DNA of 11,181 bases from Bordetella parapertussis (lineage in GTDB: Bacteria; Pseudomonadota; Gammaproteobacteria; Burkholderiales; Burkholderiaceae_C), in NCBI GenBank assembly GCA_943328885.2, contig CALQBT020000039.1, forward strand, positions 1-11,181, given 5' to 3'. A model generated the notes under the pieces. The model was not told where the DNA came from. It searched no databases and worked only from the letters and a program-made list of their open reading frames with translations. The translations under genes and the position numbers were made by a program. Each line of letters begins with the position of its first letter. Within the stretch, counting starts at the first letter, position 1. Below, piece by piece: positions 1 through 6,707 of the stretch.

Positions 1-900
1 GGCCAACAAGACCTGGCGGCACGCGTGTTGCGCCATGTCGGCCCGGCTTTCGTTGAAGACCCGGTCAGACTGCTGCGGCTGGCCAGACTGGCGGCGCGAT
101 TTCCCGATTTCTCGGTCGCTGCGCAAACCCAGGCCTTGCTGCGCCAAATGGTCGACGATGGCGAGGTCGACGCGCTGGTGCCAGAGCGGGTCTGGCAGGA
201 GTTGTCACGCGGCCTGATGGAGGCCAGTCCCGACCGGATGCTTGAGCTGCTGCGCGGCTGCGGCGCACTGGCCAGGCTGCTGCCCGAGGTCGACCGGCTC
301 TGGGGTGTGCCCCAGCCGGCCCAACACCACCCGGAAGTCGACACCGGCGCGCACCTGCTGCTGGTGCTGCAGGCGGCGGCAAGATTGCAAGCGCCGCTGG
401 CGGTTCGCTACGCCTGTCTGTGCCACGACCTGGGCAAGGGCAGCACCCGCGCGGAGGATCTGCCGCACCACATCGGCCACGAAGCGCGCAGTGCCAAGCT
501 CGCACGCGCGGTCAGCGAACGCTGGCGCGTCCCCACCGAATGCCGTGAACTCGCCGACCTGACCGCCCGCGAACACGGCAACATCCACCGCAGCAACGCG
601 CTCGATGCCGGGGCCACGATCCGGCTGCTCGACCGCTGCGATGCCTGGCGCAGGCCGGAGCGCTTTGCCGCGCTGCTGCTGGCCTGCGAGTGCGACGCCC
701 GCGGCCGTCTCGGCCTGCAGGACTCGCCGTATCCGCAGCGGCCCCGCCTGAACACGGCGCTGGCCATCGCCCGCGCGGTCGACACCGAGCCCTTGGCTGC
801 GGCGGCCGCCGCAAGCGGTCTGACCGGACCCGCGATCGGCCGGGCCCTCACGGCGGCACGCGAACAAGCCCTGCGCGACGCCGCGGCGCGCCCAGGCTGA
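1..900 (+). CDS. cca: Multifunctional CCA protein (tRNA nucleotidyltransferase with HD phosphohydrolase domain), 5'-truncated by window edge
   Basis: The reading frame is already open at base 1 and ends at a TGA at 898-900, giving the last 299 residues of a protein normally a little over 400 long. The N-terminal catalytic nucleotidyltransferase head therefore lies outside the window. What remains begins in the conserved neck region (LRHVGPAFVEDPVRLLRLAR), which is typical of class II CCA-adding enzymes. It continues into an HD domain: a HHPE motif encoded at 325-336 and CHDLGK with its His-Asp pair near 423-428. Enzymes of this family add or repair the 3'-CCA end of tRNA; the HD domain of the E. 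coli homologue has phosphatase and phosphodiesterase activity. The gene converges on the DUF2905 gene with 43 bp between stops, where I see no convincing terminator. Family assignment is secure from motifs. Confidence 0.95.
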   Translation, partial: GQQDLAARVLRHVGPAFVEDPVRLLRLARLAARFPDFSVAAQTQALLRQMVDDGEVDALVPERVWQELSRGLMEASPDRMLELLRGCGALARLLPEVDRLWGVPQPAQHHPEVDTGAHLLLVLQAAARLQAPLAVRYACLCHDLGKGSTRAEDLPHHIGHEARSAKLARAVSERWRVPTECRELADLTAREHGNIHRSNALDAGATIRLLDRCDAWRRPERFAALLLACECDARGRLGLQDSPYPQRPRLNTALAIARAVDTEPLAAAAAASGLTGPAIGRALTAAREQALRDAAARPG

Positions 901-943
901 CGCAGGCCAGACTGCTAGCCCACGGGCGCGGCAAGACCGCCGT

Positions 944-1135
944 TCAACACCATTGCCCGATCAGCATCGCCAGAAAGCTCAGCAACAAGCTGGAGGCCAG
1001 CGGCACATAGAACTCGCGGCCGAGCAGCCGCAGCGTGAAGTCACCCGGCAAGCGGCCCAGGCCGATCTTCATCAGCCAGCGGCGCAGCCGGCCGAACAGG
1101 ATCAACACCAGAAAGAACACGATCAGCCAGCGCAT
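944..1135 (-). CDS. Small two-helix membrane protein, DUF2905 family
   Basis: Encodes 63 residues starting MRWLIVFFLVLILFGRL. There is a hydrophobic segment at about residues 3-14 and a second at about 44-60 (PLASSLLLSFLAMLIGQW), separated by a basic loop holding a GRLPGDF motif that I associate with DUF2905. The length fits that family, and the function is unknown. The frame is open further upstream to 1225, but that extension overlaps the end of midA and does not look conserved, so I take the ATG at 1135. It starts 19 bp after the midA stop on the same strand, so the two are probably co-transcribed. It converges with cca. Likely an inner-membrane protein. Confidence 0.85.
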   Translation of the reverse strand: MRWLIVFFLVLILFGRLRRWLMKIGLGRLPGDFTLRLLGREFYVPLASSLLLSFLAMLIGQWC

Positions 1136-1154
1136 GGTCGGGGCTCGATCGGCT

Positions 1155-2279
1155 TCACAACCGGTGGCTGCGGTCGCCCTGGGCAAAGCCCAGCGGATCG
1201 ATGTCCAGTCCGCGTGCGAAGGCAATCACCTTGAACAACTCGCCCATCTCGTGCTCGTTGAACAGCTTTTGCGCCATCGCCCGCTCGGCCAGGCTGGCCT
1301 GTTCGAGCATCGCCAGCAGCCCGCAGTTGAACAAGAAGCGGGCCTGCGAGGTGTAGCCGATCACCTCCAGCCCAGCGTCCTGGGCCGCCAGCGCGACGCC
1401 ACTGAAGTTGACATGCGCGGTGATGTCCTTGGCACCCAGGTCGACCAGAGGATCGGCGTCGGCGCGGTGCGCCCGGTGGCACATCAGCGTGCCGCCATGG
1501 CGCTGCGGCAGGTAGTACTCGGTCTCAGGGAAACCGTAGTCGATGAAGATCGCCATGCCGCGCCGCAACATCGCTGCCAGCGTCGCGATGAAAGCCTCGG
1601 CCTGGGGGTGGATCTCGGTCACGGTTCCAGGCACGAAAGCGGCGTCCAGCGGCGGCCGCAGGTCCGTCGGTCGGTCCTGCCAGACCAAAGCAGGCCCCGC
1701 CATCGCGACGCCGCGCTCGAACCACTGCCCGCCGTCGAAGTGCAGCAGTTGCACCGGTATCGCGTCGAGCAACTCGTTGCCCAACACCACGCCGTCGAAC
1801 TGCCCCGGCAGCGCGCTGAGCCAGCGCACCCGGTCACCGAACCTGGCCAGTCTGGCTTGCTGGCGTTCGCGCAGCGCACCCGACAGGTCGACGATGGCGT
1901 AGTCGGTGACCGCGGGCCCCAGCGCATCGAGCAAGCCGGCCGCCAGCGCCCCCGAGCCGGCACCAAACTCGATCACCTGAGCGCTGCCGCTGGCCGCCAG
2001 ACCCTGCGCCACCTGCACCGCCAAGGCCCGGGCAAACAGCGGCGACAACTCGGGCGCGGTGATGAAATCGCTGCCCGACGCCGGCATCGCGCCGAACTTG
2101 CGACCGGGGCTGGCGTAATAGCCCAGGCCAGGCTGGTAGAGCACCAAGGCCATGAAGCGGTCGAACGGCAGCCAGCCGCCTTGCTGGGACATCGCCTGCC
2201 GCAGCACCGCGGCCAGGGCGCTGGCTACACGGTCGGGCTGGGCCTGATCGTGGGCTGTCAGGTCTGGATTGCTGGCCAT
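1155..2279 (-). CDS. SAM-dependent methyltransferase, MidA/NDUFAF7 (DUF185) family
   Basis: Encodes 374 residues. The conserved N-terminal block GGWLPFDRFMALVLYQPGLG (about 34-53) is followed by GYYA. A Rossmann-type SAM-binding motif EFGAGSG lies at 104-110 and NELLDAIPV at 168-176. A DYGF segment and DITAHVNFS follow in the C-terminal half. This set of motifs matches the MidA/NDUFAF7 family. The mitochondrial member methylates an arginine of the complex I subunit NDUFS2 during assembly; the substrate in bacteria is not settled, so the methylation target here is unknown. The ATG at 2277-2279 has no Shine-Dalgarno sequence, but a TACAAT hexamer lies just upstream. The gene is divergent from folM across 17 bp and probably co-transcribed with the DUF2905 gene downstream. 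Confidence 0.9.
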   Translation of the reverse strand: MASNPDLTAHDQAQPDRVASALAAVLRQAMSQQGGWLPFDRFMALVLYQPGLGYYASPGRKFGAMPASGSDFITAPELSPLFARALAVQVAQGLAASGSAQVIEFGAGSGALAAGLLDALGPAVTDYAIVDLSGALRERQQARLARFGDRVRWLSALPGQFDGVVLGNELLDAIPVQLLHFDGGQWFERGVAMAGPALVWQDRPTDLRPPLDAAFVPGTVTEIHPQAEAFIATLAAMLRRGMAIFIDYGFPETEYYLPQRHGGTLMCHRAHRADADPLVDLGAKDITAHVNFSGVALAAQDAGLEVIGYTSQARFLFNCGLLAMLEQASLAERAMAQKLFNEHEMGELFKVIAFARGLDIDPLGFAQGDRSHRL

Positions 2280-2284
2280 TGCGC

Positions 2285-2290
2285 ATTGTA
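2285..2290 (-). promoter_or_regulatory. Candidate -10 element for midA (TACAAT)
   Basis: On the minus strand the hexamer TACAAT (five of six matches to TATAAT) ends five bases before the A of the midA ATG. This would place transcription start at or within a base of the start codon. I see no acceptable -35 at 16-18 bp spacing; that position falls in a GAGGAG purine tract. It may be chance, but the 17-bp gap leaves little other room for a promoter outside coding sequence. Confidence 0.3.
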
Positions 2291-2296
2291 GAAAGC

Positions 2297-3142
2297 ATGT
2301 CGACCCCCTCCTCCTCCCCCTCCTCCGAGCCCCTGCGGCGGCCTGCAGCGCTGGTCACCGGCGCAGCACGACGCATCGGCCGAGAGATCGCCCTCGACCT
2401 GGCACGCCATGGCTGGGACCTGGTGCTGCATTGCCGCGGCAGCGAGCCAGGCCGCCAGGCGGCCGACGCCACCGCGGTCGACGCCAGCGCGCTGGGTGCG
2501 ACGGTCTTTGTGCTGGCCGCCGAGCTCAGCGACGAGGCCGCCTGCGAGGCGCTGGTGCCAGCTGCAGTGGCCGCGCTGGGCCGACTCGATGCGGTGGTCA
2601 ACAACGCCTCGCTGTTCGAGTACGACAGCGTCTCGAGCTTCAGCAGCCAAGCGATGGACAGCCACTGGCGCAGCAACACCGCGCCGGCGGTGTTGCTGTC
2701 GCGCGCACTGCATGCCCATCTGCTGTCGCGCGCTGGCAATGCCGCCGGCTGCGTCGTCAACCTGCTGGACCAAAAACTGGTCAACCCGAACCCTGACTAT
2801 TTCTCCTACACCTTGTCCAAGGCCGCGCTGGCCGAGGCCACCGTGATGCTGGCGCAGGCGCTGGCGCCGCGGCTGCGGGTCTGCGGCGTCTCGCCCGGTG
2901 TCACCTTGCTGTCGGGGACCATGGACGACGCCGAGTTCAAGGCCGCGCACCGGCTGACGCCGCTGCAGCGATCGTCGACACCCGAGGACATCGCCCATGC
3001 AGTGCGCTTTCTGCTCGAATCACCCGCCATCACCGGCCACACGCTGGTCGTCGACGGTGGCCAGCACCTGCTGGGCCAGCCGCGCGACGTGCTGTTCCTG
3101 GCGCAAAACATGATGGCCACGAACGGCCCCGAGGACTCCTGA
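2297..3142 (+). CDS. folM: Pteridine reductase, FolM/PTR1-like short-chain dehydrogenase
   Basis: Encodes 281 residues with an SDR fold. The nucleotide-binding motif is TGAARRIG (21-28), with Arg where classical SDRs have Gly, as in pteridine reductases. NNAS is at 102-105. The catalytic triad reads Asp158 (LLDQ), Tyr171 and Lys175 (YTLSK), with Asp replacing the usual SDR Ser, as in trypanosomatid PTR1 and FolM. PG at 200-201 and DGGQ at 253-256 complete the pattern. Expected reaction: NADPH-dependent reduction of dihydropterins such as dihydromonapterin, or of dihydrofolate. The ATG at 2297 is the first good start; a TTG at 2279 would overlap the midA start codon. Residues 2-12 are a Ser/Pro-rich tail encoded by a pyrimidine tract. 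Its stop lies 1 bp before the FolB-like gene, which supports a shared pterin role. The exact substrate is inferred. Confidence 0.87.
   Translation: MSTPSSSPSSEPLRRPAALVTGAARRIGREIALDLARHGWDLVLHCRGSEPGRQAADATAVDASALGATVFVLAAELSDEAACEALVPAAVAALGRLDAVVNNASLFEYDSVSSFSSQAMDSHWRSNTAPAVLLSRALHAHLLSRAGNAAGCVVNLLDQKLVNPNPDYFSYTLSKAALAEATVMLAQALAPRLRVCGVSPGVTLLSGTMDDAEFKAAHRLTPLQRSSTPEDIAHAVRFLLESPAITGHTLVVDGGQHLLGQPRDVLFLAQNMMATNGPEDS
3131..3135 (+). promoter_or_regulatory. Ribosome binding site for the FolB-like gene
   Basis: GAGGA sits 8 bp before the ATG at 3144, inside the last codons of folM. It supports the 3144 start over an in-frame ATG at 3174 and suggests translational coupling to folM. Confidence 0.55.
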
Positions 3143-3143
3143 G

Positions 3144-3542
3144 ATGCAAAGCCTGCTCACCAACCCCAGCTTGATGAACTGTCGGCGCCTGTTCCTGCGC
3201 GACTACGAGGTCTGGATCAACATCGGGGTGCACGAGTTCGAGAAAAAAGGCGAACAACGGGTCAAGATCAATGTCGACCTCTACGTGCCGCTGGCGCGCT
3301 CGACCCCGACCCGCGATCAACTCGAAGAAGTGCTGGACTACGACTTCATGCGTCGCAGCATCACCGAGCGCGTCTCGCGCGGCCACATCCACCTGCAGGA
3401 GACCTTGGCCGACGATGTGCTGCAGCTGATGCTGGCCCACCCCAGCGTGCGGGCCGCCAGAGTGGCGACCGAGAAACCCGATGTCTACCCCGACTGCGAC
3501 GCGGTGGGCTGCGAGGTCTTCGGCATGAAGGAGTCCGTGTGA
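3144..3542 (+). CDS. folB: Dihydroneopterin aldolase family protein (FolB, possibly FolX)
   Basis: Encodes 132 residues, close to the 115-135 usual for this family. Family catalytic positions are all present: Glu33 in [11 protein letters not shown], Tyr66 in LDYDF, Glu86 in LQETLA and Lys111 in EKPDV, by my alignment to remembered E. coli and S. aureus FolB sequences. FolB converts 7,8-dihydroneopterin to 6-hydroxymethyl-7,8-dihydropterin and glycolaldehyde in folate synthesis. The related FolX epimerises dihydroneopterin triphosphate and often partners FolM, so FolX is a real alternative given the folM neighbour 1 bp upstream. Its stop overlaps the ttcA GTG by 4 bp. Family is secure; aldolase versus epimerase is not decided by sequence alone. 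Confidence 0.88.
   Translation: MQSLLTNPSLMNCRRLFLRDYEVWINIGVHEFEKKGEQRVKINVDLYVPLARSTPTRDQLEEVLDYDFMRRSITERVSRGHIHLQETLADDVLQLMLAHPSVRAARVATEKPDVYPDCDAVGCEVFGMKESV
3528..3533 (+). promoter_or_regulatory. Ribosome binding site for ttcA
   Basis: AAGGAG lies 5 bp before the GTG at 3539, within the last codons of the FolB-like gene. It decides the choice of this GTG over the internal ATG at 3608 for TtcA. Confidence 0.65.
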
Positions 3543-4465
3543 ACCAGGTCGCTGCGATCGGGCTGCCGACGGGTGACGAGACCCGAGCCCGAAAAAAGGC
3601 CTTCGAGATGAACAAGCTCAGCAAGCGCCTGCACCGCCAGGTTGGCCAAGCCAGCGTCGACTTCAACATGATCGAGGACGGCGACCGCGTGATGGTCTGT
3701 GTCTCGGGCGGCAAGGACAGCTATGCTTTGCTCGACATCCTGCTCAGCCTGCAGCAGCGCGCGCCGGTGAAGTTCGAGCTGATCGCCGTCAACCTCGACC
3801 AGAAGCAGCCCGGTTTCCCGGCCGATGTGCTGCCCGATTACCTGCGCACTCGCGGCGTGGCTTTCCACATCGAGAACCAGGACACCTACAGCATCGTCAC
3901 CAAGCTGGTGCCCGAGGGCAAGACGATGTGCAGCCTGTGCTCGCGGCTTCGCCGCGGCATCTTGTACCGAGTCGCGGGCGAACTCGGCGCGACCAAGATC
4001 GCGCTCGGCCACCACCGCGACGACATGGTGGTGACGATGCTGATGAACATGTTCTTCGGCAGCCGGCTCAAGGGCATGCCGCCCAAGCTGGTCAGCGACG
4101 ACGGCCGCCACACCGTGATCCGGCCGCTGGCCTATGTCGCCGAGGCCGACCTGGTCAGCTGGGCCGAGCACCGGCAGTTCCCGATCATCCCTTGCACGCT
4201 GTGCGGCAGCCAGGACAACTTGCAGCGGGTGCAAATCAAGAAGATGATCAACGACTGGGAACGCCAGTACCCAGGCCGGGTCGAAAACATGGCCAGCGCG
4301 ATGGGCAACATCACGCTGTCGCATCTGATGGACCGCAAGCTGTTCCCGTTCACGACACTGGCCCCCAGCGGTCGCGCCGATCCGGCCGGAGACAAGGCTT
4401 TCGACGATGACGAGGACTGCGGCTCGCCAACATCGGCAGCACAGCCCATCCAGTGGCAGCGCTGA
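3539..4465 (+). CDS. ttcA: tRNA 2-thiocytidine(32) synthetase TtcA
   Basis: Encodes 308 residues of the PP-loop ATPase family. The PP-loop SGGKDS is at 56-61. A CSLC pair sits at 131-134 in [10 protein letters not shown], and a second CTLC pair at 219-222 in PCTLCGSQ. TtcA uses ATP and a [4Fe-4S] cluster held by such cysteines to thiolate C32 of certain tRNAs. HHRDD near 158-162 and the basic VQIKKMI segment also fit. The GTG start overlaps the upstream stop in GTGA and is preceded by AAGGAG, so translation is probably coupled. The last 30 or so residues (acidic DDDED, then QPIQWQR) look like a variable tail. Its link to the pterin genes is operon context only; I know of no shared reaction. 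Confidence 0.96.
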   Translation: MNQVAAIGLPTGDETRARKKAFEMNKLSKRLHRQVGQASVDFNMIEDGDRVMVCVSGGKDSYALLDILLSLQQRAPVKFELIAVNLDQKQPGFPADVLPDYLRTRGVAFHIENQDTYSIVTKLVPEGKTMCSLCSRLRRGILYRVAGELGATKIALGHHRDDMVVTMLMNMFFGSRLKGMPPKLVSDDGRHTVIRPLAYVAEADLVSWAEHRQFPIIPCTLCGSQDNLQRVQIKKMINDWERQYPGRVENMASAMGNITLSHLMDRKLFPFTTLAPSGRADPAGDKAFDDDEDCGSPTSAAQPIQWQR

Positions 4466-4476
4466 AAAATTGGGTG

Positions 4477-4498
4477 AATCCGATCGGTTGATCGGTTT
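4477..4498 (+). terminator. Short hairpin after ttcA, weak terminator candidate
   Basis: CCGATC-GGTT-GATCGG (4480-4495) is a perfect 6-bp stem with a 4-base loop. It is extended by two A-T pairs beyond one mismatch and followed by only three Ts. It lies 15 bp after the ttcA stop. With so short a T tract it may attenuate rather than stop transcription into the DUF4136 gene. Confidence 0.3.
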
Positions 4499-4513
4499 GC
4501 CAGCCTCATTCTG

Positions 4514-4520
4514 AGAGGAG
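4514..4520 (+). promoter_or_regulatory. Ribosome binding site of the DUF4136 lipoprotein gene
   Basis: AGAGGAG ends 6 bp before the ATG at 4527, a strong Shine-Dalgarno match that fixes the start. Confidence 0.7.
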
Positions 4521-4526
4521 CACGAG

Positions 4527-5126
4527 ATGGACAGACGCCAAGTCCTCAGGCTGATCGGCGGCTGTGCCACCGCGGCCGTGCTGGGCGCTTGCGCCACACT
4601 CAACCAACTGTCGGTCGAGCTGTCGACCTTCGGCGAATGGCCGGCTGCGCGCCAAGGTGGCAGCTATGCCTTCGAGCGCCTGCCGTCGCAACAAGCCCAG
4701 GCTGACACGGCCCAGTTGCTGGAAGACGCCGCACGCCCGGCGCTGGCGCGCGCCGGGTTCACCCCGGCAGCCACTGGCACCGAGCCCGAGTTGCTGGTGC
4801 AACTGGGCGCCCGCATCAGCCGGACCGATCGATCGCCCTGGGACGACCCGCTGTGGTGGGGCGGCTACGGACCCAGGCACCGCGGCGCCTGGCACGGCTG
4901 GGGCGGCAGTTGGCGAGTGCCGTCGCCGCGCTACGAGCGCGAGGTCGCGCTGCTGATCCGCGACCGGGCCAGCGGCACACCCTTGTTCGAGGCGCGCGCC
5001 AGCAGTGAGAGCTTCCAGGGCCAGACCACGACCTTGCTGCAGCCGCTGTTCTCGGCCACGCTGCTCGACTTTCCTCGCCGCGGGGTCAGCCCGCGCCGGG
5101 TGACGGTGCCGCTGGCACCGCCGTGA
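4527..5126 (+). CDS. DUF4136-type lipoprotein
   Basis: Encodes 199 residues. The N-terminus MDRRQVLRLIGG is followed by a hydrophobic stretch and a lipobox LGAC with Cys22 as the lipidation site; Ala at +2 would favour the outer membrane. The paired arginines in RRQVLR resemble a twin-arginine signal, so Tat export is possible. The mature part carries the pattern I associate with DUF4136: YAFERLP, LEDAARPALARAGF, then ELLVQLGA. A Trp/Gly/Arg-rich segment follows (about 108-132) and then a beta-rich C-terminus (YEREVALLIRD). Function unknown. It lies 61 bp downstream of ttcA and may be read from the same operon. It converges with the small lipoprotein gene, 27 bp separating the stops. Confidence 0.75.
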   Translation: MDRRQVLRLIGGCATAAVLGACATLNQLSVELSTFGEWPAARQGGSYAFERLPSQQAQADTAQLLEDAARPALARAGFTPAATGTEPELLVQLGARISRTDRSPWDDPLWWGGYGPRHRGAWHGWGGSWRVPSPRYEREVALLIRDRASGTPLFEARASSESFQGQTTTLLQPLFSATLLDFPRRGVSPRRVTVPLAPP

Positions 5127-5153
5127 CAAGGCCGGCCTGGGCGCCCGCGCGGG

Positions 5154-5516
5154 TCAATGGCTGCGAGGCTTGCCCGCCGGCTTGGGCAAGGCTGGATCTG
5201 ACGGCTCCTCGCGCAGGACGGCACCGGCCGATCGGGTCGGATCGAGCAGCGGTGGTACCGGCTCGAGCCGGTTCTCGCGCATGTACTCGTTCATCTCGCG
5301 CCAGCCGGCGTAGACCGCAGCCTTGTCGGCCCGCTTGTTGAGGCTGTAGCAATCCTCGATCGCGCGGCCGGCATGGCGGCATGCGCCGCCTACGGCCTTG
5401 CCGTCGGCCTCCTTGCGCGCTGTCACGCTGGACGCCGATTCGATGCCGAGTTGGTCGCAGGACGCCAGCAAAGCGCACAGCAGCACGAGGATCGACGAAG
5501 GGCGCATAACGCGCAT
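5154..5516 (-). CDS. Small hypothetical lipoprotein
   Basis: Encodes 120 residues from the ATG at 5514-5516. Another ATG three codons on (5505-5507) and an upstream GTG (5553-5555) are alternatives; none has a clear Shine-Dalgarno. The N-terminus MRVMRPSSILVLLCALLASC is a lipoprotein signal with lipobox LASC and Cys20. Asp at +2 is the classical inner-membrane retention signal in E. coli, though the rule is not universal. The mature protein has two further cysteines (46, 56) in a GACRHAGRAIEDCYSLN segment, possibly a disulfide. A KAAVYAGWREMNEYMREN helix follows, then a Pro-rich tail. I do not recognise a named family or function. It sits directly downstream of the htpX stub, in the space where the rest of htpX would be expected. 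Confidence 0.7.
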   Translation of the reverse strand: MRVMRPSSILVLLCALLASCDQLGIESASSVTARKEADGKAVGGACRHAGRAIEDCYSLNKRADKAAVYAGWREMNEYMRENRLEPVPPLLDPTRSAGAVLREEPSDPALPKPAGKPRSH

Positions 5517-5585
5517 ATCGGCGCTGGCAAGAGCAGACTTGAGCCGATGCGGCACGCCGACCTCGCGCGCCGCGCGCCATCGCCA

Positions 5586-5679
5586 TCAGCCTGGCCACCC
5601 ATCCAAGCGGCCGATCAACATGAACAGGGCCGTGATAGTGGCCCTCAGGATGGCCGTCTTCATCGGGTTAAAAGGGCAT
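5586..5679 (-). pseudogene. htpX: Degraded 5' stub of htpX (M48 membrane protease)
   Basis: Downstream of fmt, on the same strand, one frame reads FNPMKTAILRATITALFM, then LIGRLDGWPG, then a TGA at 5586-5588. This closely matches the N-terminus of HtpX as I remember it (MFN-x-x-KTA-x-L-M-A-A-ITALF-x-x-IGG). The presumed original start codon (ATG at 5679-5677, with GGGAG four bases upstream) is followed by CCC TTT TAA, so a small indel has put it out of frame. A second shift lies around 5590-5605, where the next frame reads GGQ. Only about 30 of some 290 codons remain. The first transmembrane helix is partly kept, but the HExxH zinc site is absent. The surrounding 5517-5752 holds no other gene that I can support. 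Confidence 0.7.
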
Positions 5680-5752
5680 TGCACTCCCTGATACCCGACT
5701 CGAGCCAAGCCACAGATGCGGGCGCGACGGGTTCAAGCGCCGCCACGGGACA

Positions 5753-6700
5753 TCAGGTCGACCCGAGCCAGCGCCCTCGCAAGTCAGGCTTGGCCTGCAA
5801 CAAGGCCGCCGCATCGATTCGCCGGCCCCCGGGGCGCTGCAGCAGCAGCAGATCGAGCCCACCTTCGCCGCAGGCCACGGTGAGCTCGCCGCCTTGCGCG
5901 ACCAACACTTGGCCAGGATCGCCGTGCAGTTCAGGCCGCAGCCGGGCCCGCCAGAGCTTGATCTGCTCGCCGTCGAGCGAAAAGCTCGCGCCGGGAAAGG
6001 GGTCGAAGGCGCGCAGCCTGCGCTCGATCAGCGCTGCCGGGGTGGACCAGTCGATCGCCGCCTCGGCCTTGCCGATCTTGTGGGCGTAGCTCACACCCTC
6101 GAGCGGCTGCGGCGTGCGTGTCAAGCCATGCCCGGCCAAGGCAAGGACTGCCAGGCGGGCGCCAAGCGCAGCCAGCCGGTCCTGCAAGCTGGCCGTGCTG
6201 TCATGGTCCAGGATGGGCGCTGGTTCGCACAACAACATGTCGCCAGTGTCAAGCCCGGCATCCATCTGCATCAGCGTGATGCCGGTCACGGCGTCGCCGG
6301 CCTCGATCGCGCGGTGGATAGGCGCAGCGCCACGCCAGCGCGGCAGCAAGGAGGCATGGATGTTGAGGCAGCCGCGCGGCGGCAGGTCCAGCACCCATTG
6401 CGGCAGGATCAGGCCGTAGGCAGCGACCACCATCACCTCGGCCTGCGCGGCGTCCAGCGCAGCCCGGGCAGCGCGTGCGTCCTCGGGGTACTTGCCGTCA
6501 AGCCGCAGGCTGCGCGGCTGGGCCACGGCCAAGCCATGGCGCAGCGCCAGCGCCTTGACCGGCGAGGGCTGCAACTTCAGGCCACGACCCGCCGGCCGGT
6601 CAGGCTGGGTCAGCACCAGCGGCACGCGGTGACCGGCGGCCAACAAGGCTTGCAGCGCGACGGCGGCGAATTCGGGCGTTCCCGCGAAGACGAGGTCCAT
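5753..6700 (-). CDS. fmt: Methionyl-tRNA formyltransferase
   Basis: Encodes 315 residues, the normal length. The N-terminal domain begins [12 protein letters not shown] and has the DRPAGRG loop (34-40). The formyl-transfer signature [18 protein letters not shown] spans 111-128, with Asn113 and His115, and Asp151 lies in DAGLDTGD; these match the catalytic Asn, His and Asp of the E. coli enzyme. The C-terminal third ([14 protein letters not shown] onward) is the tRNA-binding domain. It formylates initiator Met-tRNA using 10-formyl-tetrahydrofolate. The ATG lies 7 bp after the def stop, the usual def-fmt operon. I take 6698-6700 as start because the conserved N-terminus begins there; there is no good Shine-Dalgarno, so coupling to def is likely. 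Confidence 0.97.
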   Translation of the reverse strand: MDLVFAGTPEFAAVALQALLAAGHRVPLVLTQPDRPAGRGLKLQPSPVKALALRHGLAVAQPRSLRLDGKYPEDARAARAALDAAQAEVMVVAAYGLILPQWVLDLPPRGCLNIHASLLPRWRGAAPIHRAIEAGDAVTGITLMQMDAGLDTGDMLLCEPAPILDHDSTASLQDRLAALGARLAVLALAGHGLTRTPQPLEGVSYAHKIGKAEAAIDWSTPAALIERRLRAFDPFPGASFSLDGEQIKLWRARLRPELHGDPGQVLVAQGGELTVACGEGGLDLLLLQRPGGRRIDAAALLQAKPDLRGRWLGST

Positions 6701-6707
6701 CGTTGGC

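Noticed and set aside
1035..2291. A 418-codon open frame on the plus strand, antisense to midA
   Set aside because: It lies opposite a gene with clear family motifs, is rich in Arg, Gln, His and Ala without any recognisable domain, and is the kind of frame that high third-position GC leaves open by chance.
2296..2327. GGAGGAGGGGG tract and ATG (2298-2296) as an alternative, well-primed midA start
   Set aside because: That ATG is out of frame with the MidA protein (19 bases from its start) and leads into a frame without family motifs; the purine run is the complement of the folM pyrimidine tract.
3485..4603. A 372-codon open frame on the minus strand opposite ttcA
   Set aside because: It is antisense to TtcA, whose catalytic motifs are intact, and contains no recognisable protein features.
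5144..5153. Palindrome CCCGCGCGGG between the two convergent lipoprotein genes
   Set aside because: As a hairpin it has only a 3-bp stem with a 4-base loop and no T tract; such GC palindromes are expected often at this base composition.
5620..5691. A 23-codon plus-strand peptide (MNRAVIVALRMAVF...)
   Set aside because: It is the reverse complement of the htpX-like stub, has no Shine-Dalgarno, and the minus-strand reading matches a known protein far better.
5640..5752. Possible small RNA or tRNA in the spacer after fmt
   Set aside because: I could not fold an acceptor stem and TPsiC arm, and the region is better explained by the htpX remnant.
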